Of a stretch of 64,000 nt of DNA, positions 59,438 through 64,000 are shown one piece after another (positions within the stretch are counted from its first letter, which is position 1; every line of letters starts with the position of its first letter). The stretch is from CAZBMD01 sp964493325 (lineage in GTDB: Bacteria > Babelota > Babeliae > Babelales > RVW-14). The DNA is taken from assembly GCA_964493325.1 (NCBI GenBank), contig CAZBMD010000004.1:38524-102523 (forward strand). Direction: 5' to 3'. Position numbers and translations under genes: made by a program. Below the pieces are notes generated by a model. The model worked only from the letters and a program-made list of their open reading frames with translations. It was not told the origin of the DNA and made no database searches.

Positions 59438-60127
59438 ATGATCGTACTTGACGCGCGCAATCTTATCAAAATTTACAAGATGGGCGAAACAGAACTTAAA
59501 GCGCTCAAGGGCGTTTCGCTGCAAATTGAAAAAGGTGAATTTGTTGCTCTGACCGGATTTTCAGGCTCTGGCAAATCAACACTGATGCACCTTCTTGGGT
59601 GCCTTGACCAACCAACCGAAGGCGAATATTTTATCGATGGGATCAATGTTACTACCGCTACACGCAATGAACTTGCAGGCATTCGGAACAAAAAAATTGG
59701 ATTTGTTTTTCAAAAATTTCACTTGCTTCCCGATTTGAATGCACGCGACAATGTTGCTTTGCCCATGCTGTATGCAGGTGAAACTGAAGAAGTTGCTCGC
59801 GAAAAAGCACAAAAACTCTTAACCATGGTTGGGCTTGGCGACCGCATTGATCACTATCCCTACCAACTTTCGGGCGGACAGCAGCAGCGCGTTGCAATCG
59901 CTCGCTCGCTCATTAACAACCCGTCGATTATTCTTGCCGATGAACCAACCGGAAATCTTGATTCTGAAACAGGCGACGTCATTATGGCAATGCTTGCCAA
60001 ACTTAACGCCGAAGATAATGTCACCGTCATTATTGTGACACACGAACCACTCATTGCCGCAAAAACAAAACGCATCGTTGAACTTATTGATGGAAAAATA
60101 AAATCAGATAAAAAGGTAGGAGCTTAA
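59438..60127 (+). CDS. ABC transporter ATP-binding protein (LolD/MacB-type)
   Basis: ATP-driven motor for the neighbouring permease(s). Starting at ATG 59438 with GAGAG upstream; the frame is open to 59303 but that stretch overlaps the adaptor gene. Walker A GFSGSGKSTLM, Q-loop FVFQKFHLLPDLNARDNV, signature QLSGGQQQRVAIARSL, Walker B IILADEPTGNLD, switch His IIVTHE. 229 residues, the standard size. Its stop shares a base with the next permease start (TAATG). Confidence 0.95.
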   Translation: MIVLDARNLIKIYKMGETELKALKGVSLQIEKGEFVALTGFSGSGKSTLMHLLGCLDQPTEGEYFIDGINVTTATRNELAGIRNKKIGFVFQKFHLLPDLNARDNVALPMLYAGETEEVAREKAQKLLTMVGLGDRIDHYPYQLSGGQQQRVAIARSLINNPSIILADEPTGNLDSETGDVIMAMLAKLNAEDNVTVIIVTHEPLIAAKTKRIVELIDGKIKSDKKVGA

Positions 60128-61341
60128 TGAATAGTTATCTCCTTTTTGTAACCGCTATGCGCTCTTTGCGCAACCACAAAATCCGCTCGCTTTTGACCAC
60201 ACTGGGTATCATCATCGGCGTTGTATCAATCATCGCCGTCATGTCCATTGGTGAAGGAGCAAAATACAAGGTAAGCAAAGAAATAGAAAAACTTGGCAGC
60301 AATTTTATTATTGTCCTTGCCTCTGCGCCCAAACATTTTATTCATCGTGGCGCTTCGGGCAACTTGACGCTCAAACCTGGTGATTTAAAAGCAATCAAAG
60401 ATGAGTGCCTTGATATAGCCATGATCTCACCTGGTGTGCAAACACCAACAAAAATAGTATCCGAAGGAGCTAACTGGCAAACACTTACCACCGGCGTTGC
60501 CGAAAATTACCTTGATATCAGACAATGGAAGCTTACTGCTGGAGAATTTTTTACCGACCAGGATGTTCGCTCTGGCAACAAAGTAGCAGTTCTTGGCAAG
60601 ACCGTTGCCAAAGAACTTTTTGGGATTAATAACCCTGTGGGCAAAACAATTCGCATCAAAAAGCTCCCGTTTAAAGTGCTTGGTGTTGTTGATGAAAAAG
60701 GTAAATCTCCTGATGGACGGGACCAAGATGATACTATTCTTGCTCCAATCACCACAGTGCAACGAAAAATTATGGGCAAAACAAATTATGCAGCACTCCT
60801 GATGTCTGCTGTTAGCAAAGAGCGTATGTCTGCCGCATCATCACAAGTGCGATCAATCTTAAGGCAGCGGCACCGCCTGCAAGAGCACGAAGAAGATGAT
60901 TTTACGCTGTTTACCCAAGATGACATCTCGCAAGCAACTGATGCAGCTGGCGCTGTACTTAATATCTTACTCTTGGTAATTGCATCAATCGCGTTGCTGG
61001 TTGGGGGCATTGGCATCATGAATATCATGCTGGTAACAGTTACCGAACGAACCAAAGAAATTGGTATTCGCATGGCGCTGGGAGCAACAACAACAAGCAT
61101 TCTCAATCAATTTATCCTTGAAGCTATTACCATTTGTCTGATAGGAGGATTAATGGGGGCAACTATCGGCATTGCCATTGCAAAGATTGTTGGAATTGCC
61201 CTGCAATGGCCAATTTTTATTTCAAAACTGTCGCTGCTCATTTCTTTAGGATCTTCTGTATTTATCGGACTCTTTTTTGGATACTACCCCGCATACAAAG
61301 CATCACGCCTTGATCCGGTAGAAGCCCTTATCGAACGATAA
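60127..61341 (+). CDS. MacB-type ABC permease, copy 2
   Basis: FtsX/MacB permease, 404 residues, same topology as copy 1: IRSLLTTLGIIIGVVSIIAV at the N-terminus, periplasmic core, and VGGIGIMNIMLVTVTERTKE plus YYPAYKASRLDPVEALI at the C-terminus. Translationally coupled to the upstream ATPase (AGGAG six bases before the ATG). With adaptor 2 and the ATPase it makes a complete MacAB-like unit; adaptor 1 and permease 1 may borrow the same ATPase. Confidence 0.9.
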   Translation: MNSYLLFVTAMRSLRNHKIRSLLTTLGIIIGVVSIIAVMSIGEGAKYKVSKEIEKLGSNFIIVLASAPKHFIHRGASGNLTLKPGDLKAIKDECLDIAMISPGVQTPTKIVSEGANWQTLTTGVAENYLDIRQWKLTAGEFFTDQDVRSGNKVAVLGKTVAKELFGINNPVGKTIRIKKLPFKVLGVVDEKGKSPDGRDQDDTILAPITTVQRKIMGKTNYAALLMSAVSKERMSAASSQVRSILRQRHRLQEHEEDDFTLFTQDDISQATDAAGAVLNILLLVIASIALLVGGIGIMNIMLVTVTERTKEIGIRMALGATTTSILNQFILEAITICLIGGLMGATIGIAIAKIVGIALQWPIFISKLSLLISLGSSVFIGLFFGYYPAYKASRLDPVEALIER

Positions 61342-61352
61342 AAATACAGACT

Positions 61353-62027
61353 CTATTTATCGTTATCGTTGACTTCTTTGATAATAATATGGTCATCATC
61401 TTCTTCTTGATCATCAATATTTTTGCGCTCGAAAAGATTGTGAAGAGAAAGATGCTTAAGAGACTTGAGAGGTGATGGTGAATGTACAAATGATCGAGAA
61501 AACAGACTTTGCTGCCTAAGCAAAGACTCAATTTCCCCATGGCCCATTTTATCAGCCCAACATAAAGCTGAATAGCCACTTCCTTTTGTTTCTAAATTGT
61601 AATTACAATTCTTTTTTGTAAGCAACAGTTTTACAATAGCTAAATTCCCAGCTTTTACAGCCAAAATCAAAGCACTATTGCCGAATATATCTTGTTTATT
61701 AATATCAACAGCGGGATGCTGAAGCAATATTTTTACCATTGACTCTCGACCCAAAGCAGCCGCAAACATCAAAGCTGTAGTGCCATGTCTATCGTGTATA
61801 TTAATATCAATATGAGGATTTTTCAGAGCTTTTTTAACATTTTTTGGAGATTCTGAATCTCTAATGATAATTCTCATTAGAGGAGTCATGTCATCTTCGT
61901 CAATCTTATTAATCTCTACTTCATTCCATTTTTTTATATCTTTCCAAGGATTTTCGTTCATCGCAAAAGCAACTGATCCAGAAAAAAACATCGCTATAAA
62001 TAGAGGTAATGATAGCTTATGATCCAT
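61353..62027 (-). CDS. Secreted ankyrin-repeat protein
   Basis: Signal peptide MDHKLSLPLFIAMFFSGSVA, cut near FAMNEN. Three to four ankyrin units (about 45-170) include TALMFAAALGRESMVKILLQ and SALILAVKAGNLAIVKLLLT. The C-terminus is basic then acidic. 224 residues. GGAG upstream. Convergent with the MacB-type permease gene, 11 bases away. Third ankyrin protein in the window. Confidence 0.87.
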   Translation of the reverse strand: MDHKLSLPLFIAMFFSGSVAFAMNENPWKDIKKWNEVEINKIDEDDMTPLMRIIIRDSESPKNVKKALKNPHIDINIHDRHGTTALMFAAALGRESMVKILLQHPAVDINKQDIFGNSALILAVKAGNLAIVKLLLTKKNCNYNLETKGSGYSALCWADKMGHGEIESLLRQQSLFSRSFVHSPSPLKSLKHLSLHNLFERKNIDDQEEDDDHIIIKEVNDNDK

Positions 62028-62080
62028 AGTCCAACTCCAAAATAAAAGAATAGTAAAAAATTCAGCAACACCCTCTAGGA

Positions 62081-62108
62081 TGGCTTAATACTCAATTATA
62101 TTAAGCCA
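62081..62108. other. Inverted repeat between rsmG and ankyrin gene
   Basis: TGGCTTAATA paired with TATTAAGCCA, an 8-base loop, lying between the rsmG stop and the ankyrin start (same strand). No T-run, so terminator function is doubtful. Confidence 0.4.
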
Positions 62109-62134
62109 CTATGTCAAGAAGGGACCAAATTTTA

Positions 62135-62770
62135 CTATGGAGCTTTGAAAAATGCAAGCTGGCGAGATTTTTTTGCAAGCTTATATTCAAAGCAACGAGT
62201 CAGAAATGGGATTGCTTTTTTATGAGGCTCCCACAAATCGGTTACCCAATAAACAAGTTCCCGGTCTTTATAGAAACAAGAAGGCTGAAACATACGAATG
62301 AGTTCAACCTCATCAAGTGCTGCGCGAGTAATAAACATATCGATGTCATATTTTGTTGTGCGCAAAAACGTACGCCAATCAGCATCAACAATATGGACAT
62401 CGGTAAGACCAAGAAGCTTGACAACTTCTAGCAAAAAGTTCTGTTTTTTCTTGGTCACTTCAATCAAATAAACCGTCAAATGAGGATAAAGAATTTTAAG
62501 AGGAAGAGCAGGAAATCCAGCTCCTGTACCAATATCTGCAATTGACTTTATTTTCATCAAATCTGTTGCTTGGGCAAGCGAGATAGAATCTTGAAAATGC
62601 TGGCGCATGATGCCAGACAAATCACGAATGGCAGTAAGGTTAAAATCCTCGTTAGAGGTCATCAAAAGATCTGCATATTTTTCAAAAGCTTCGATATGCT
62701 CGTCGCTCAGTTTCGTCTCTTTTTGAAAATCTACAAATACTTTCTCTGGGTCTTTTTGTTTCAATTTCAT
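62135..62770 (-). CDS. rsmG: 16S rRNA (guanine-527-N7) methyltransferase RsmG
   Basis: AdoMet-dependent enzyme that methylates G527 of 16S rRNA. The binding motif is SIADIGTGAGFPALPLKILY (about 75-94), with NLTAIRDLSGIMRQHFQDSI just before, both typical of RsmG. 211 residues fits. GGAG 9 bases upstream. Not next to gidA/parA as in many genomes. Confidence 0.93.
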   Translation of the reverse strand: MKLKQKDPEKVFVDFQKETKLSDEHIEAFEKYADLLMTSNEDFNLTAIRDLSGIMRQHFQDSISLAQATDLMKIKSIADIGTGAGFPALPLKILYPHLTVYLIEVTKKKQNFLLEVVKLLGLTDVHIVDADWRTFLRTTKYDIDMFITRAALDEVELIRMFQPSCFYKDRELVYWVTDLWEPHKKAIPFLTRCFEYKLAKKSRQLAFFKAP

Positions 62771-62897
62771 CGACTGAATCTCCGCAGTGGGTAATGATGC
62801 TTTAAATCTCTAGTTTTTTATAAGTTCACTGTGATATGATACTATTATAGAAGTTTCTAGAAGAAAATAAAATACCGGTACGGTAGGGATGTTTCCC

Positions 62898-63656
62898 ATG
62901 AATTTTAAAAAATGCCTAAAAACAGCTTTCTTCTGCTTATCATTCTCCGTTCATGTGCGTGGCGATACACGCATCATTTTGTACCTACAACACCCCCCTG
63001 CAAAGATTATTGATGAAACTATTGTTCAGGCCCAGCAAGAAAAAATACTCGATTCGCTCGGTCGCTTTGATCAAAAAAGCCCAAGCAAGCTATCAAAAAA
63101 ATTGGTAAAAGGCTCAATCCGTCAGCGAATTGTACCAAAACTAAGCGGTTTTCCAGCTCTCTACGCTGGATATGTTGATTATTCCAACACAGACGGCCTC
63201 ATCTCTTTTCCACTCAGACACGTGACACCCAAAATATACCTGGCCATCACCAGCGAGATAAAACCTGTTAAGGTAAAAGGCGAAACCCTGTCTCACTACG
63301 AATTTGTGGCACCTGACGTAGCAGAAACCGCCTTGTATACATTCGAACGAAAAGAAAGCGAAGACAAGCAGACCTACTGGACCGTCAGCCAAGCACTACT
63401 GCCCAAAGACAATAAAATAAGCCCGCTAACCATAGTCTTGTTAACCAAGCCAAAAAACATTGTTGTCCCTGAGGGTGACTTTTTGGCAACAGACGTCATT
63501 CAGTTTGTACTACCTGCTCTGTATGTGGTCGGCAATGTTGATTCGGCAAGCACGCTGATGAAATTCATGAATCTAAGTAATGTATTTGAACCAACCGTTG
63601 TCGAACAAAAAAAAGCAAGCGACCTTGCCGTACAACAGCTTATTATAAATATTTAG
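62898..63656 (+). CDS. Secreted protein of unknown function
   Basis: No family recognised. ATG 62898 (MNFKKCLKTAFFCLSFSVHV) is favoured since TAGGG sits 9-13 bases before it and too close to ATG 62889. Cleavage near VRGDTR. The body (about 230 residues) is beta-rich in appearance, with FVAPDVAETALYTFERKESE and IVLLTKPKNIVVPEGDFLAT, and has no Cys after the signal. Divergent from rsmG. Confidence 0.6.
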   Translation: MNFKKCLKTAFFCLSFSVHVRGDTRIILYLQHPPAKIIDETIVQAQQEKILDSLGRFDQKSPSKLSKKLVKGSIRQRIVPKLSGFPALYAGYVDYSNTDGLISFPLRHVTPKIYLAITSEIKPVKVKGETLSHYEFVAPDVAETALYTFERKESEDKQTYWTVSQALLPKDNKISPLTIVLLTKPKNIVVPEGDFLATDVIQFVLPALYVVGNVDSASTLMKFMNLSNVFEPTVVEQKKASDLAVQQLIINI

Positions 63657-63753
63657 GAACAATTCTCTTGCAAAGCAAAAAAAGATCAAGCTAACATGTA
63701 GTTGAAATGCTTCATAACGTAAAAAAATATCCCAAAATATAAAGGAGATTATT

Positions 63754-63975
63754 ATGATCAGCGGAAAAAATTTTCTTGTTCTTCTAGCGCTTGCTGGCAC
63801 ACTTGCACTTCCTGCTTGCTGCAAACGCAAAGAACACAAGCATGAAAAAACAACTCGTGTACATAAAGCAAAAAAAGACAAATCTTGCAAAAGCAAAAGC
63901 AAATGCGCTACAAAAGGTAAGAAATCACAATCAGGAAAAAAAGATAAAAAAATGAAGAAGGCGAAAAAGTACTAG
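63754..63975 (+). CDS. Small Lys-rich lipoprotein
   Basis: 73 residues. Lipoprotein signal MISGKNFLVLLALAGTLALP with lipobox LPAC. The mature part is about 40 percent Lys with several Cys (SCKSKSKCATKGKK), so very basic. AAAGGAG 7 bases upstream is a good ribosome site. Such small basic lipoproteins may bind LPS, DNA or peptidoglycan; no homologue recognised. Confidence 0.7.
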   Translation: MISGKNFLVLLALAGTLALPACCKRKEHKHEKTTRVHKAKKDKSCKSKSKCATKGKKSQSGKKDKKMKKAKKY

Positions 63976-64000
63976 GCTATCGCACTTCGTAGATTAGATT

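Overview
The window looks like a low-GC, reduced, diderm bacterial chromosome of host-associated lifestyle. The gene content (exported ankyrin-repeat and leucine-rich-repeat proteins, tandem drug/metabolite-type transporters, isolated pseudopilin genes, an archaeal-type ProS and many secreted proteins without recognisable relatives) would fit Candidatus Dependentiae (TM6) or a similar intracellular lineage. That placement is inference from gene content, not from a marker alignment. A LolC/E-type permease, an LptF/G permease, an Lnt-like acyltransferase and several lipoproteins imply an outer membrane. I found no rRNA, tRNA, IS element or CRISPR array.

Layout. 0-7 kb: LolC/E permease and a receiver-GGDEF protein on the minus strand, then a lipoprotein, rpiB, a large secreted IPT-domain protein and an exported GNAT. 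7-10 kb: ileS. 10-15.3 kb: five co-directional minus-strand genes, all with export signals. 15.3-21 kb: three pseudopilin-like genes, lnt, rplI, dnaB and ruvC. 21-22.2 kb: an M48-type membrane metallopeptidase. 22.2-24.9 kb: a gene-poor zone holding the GC-skew switch, a dif-like site, an ankyrin gene, a small secreted protein and two paralogous small-RNA candidates. 24.9-46.7 kb: mostly minus-strand housekeeping genes (recF, dnaN, xer, proS, rny, ymdB, zapA, rplT, rpmI, infC, recA, ppiD, miaA, carD), with two tandem paralogues carrying a Cys-His-Asp/Asn signature. gmk is the only plus-strand gene in that stretch. 47-50 kb: a MOP-type flippase, then about 1 kb of strange noncoding DNA (an almost G-free tract followed by a GC-rich island). 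50-64 kb: dnaK, a coiled-coil membrane protein, an exported LRR protein, a palindromic repeat element, a MacA/MacB export cluster, an ankyrin protein, rsmG and two small secreted proteins.

Replication. The plus strand is G/T-rich left of about 22.2 kb and A/C-rich to the right, whichever strand the genes are on. This polarity is that of a replication terminus. A 28-bp dif-like sequence at 22267-22294 sits at the switch, 5 kb from a Xer recombinase gene.

Most notable. (1) Twin minus-strand small RNA genes at 23492-23611 and 24476-24601, each with a matching -35/-10, a shared anti-Shine-Dalgarno-like CU-rich stretch and a covarying intrinsic terminator. (2) The terminus and dif candidate. (3) The G-depleted tract plus GC island before dnaK. 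(4) A tandem pair of membrane-anchored putative papain-fold cysteine peptidases.
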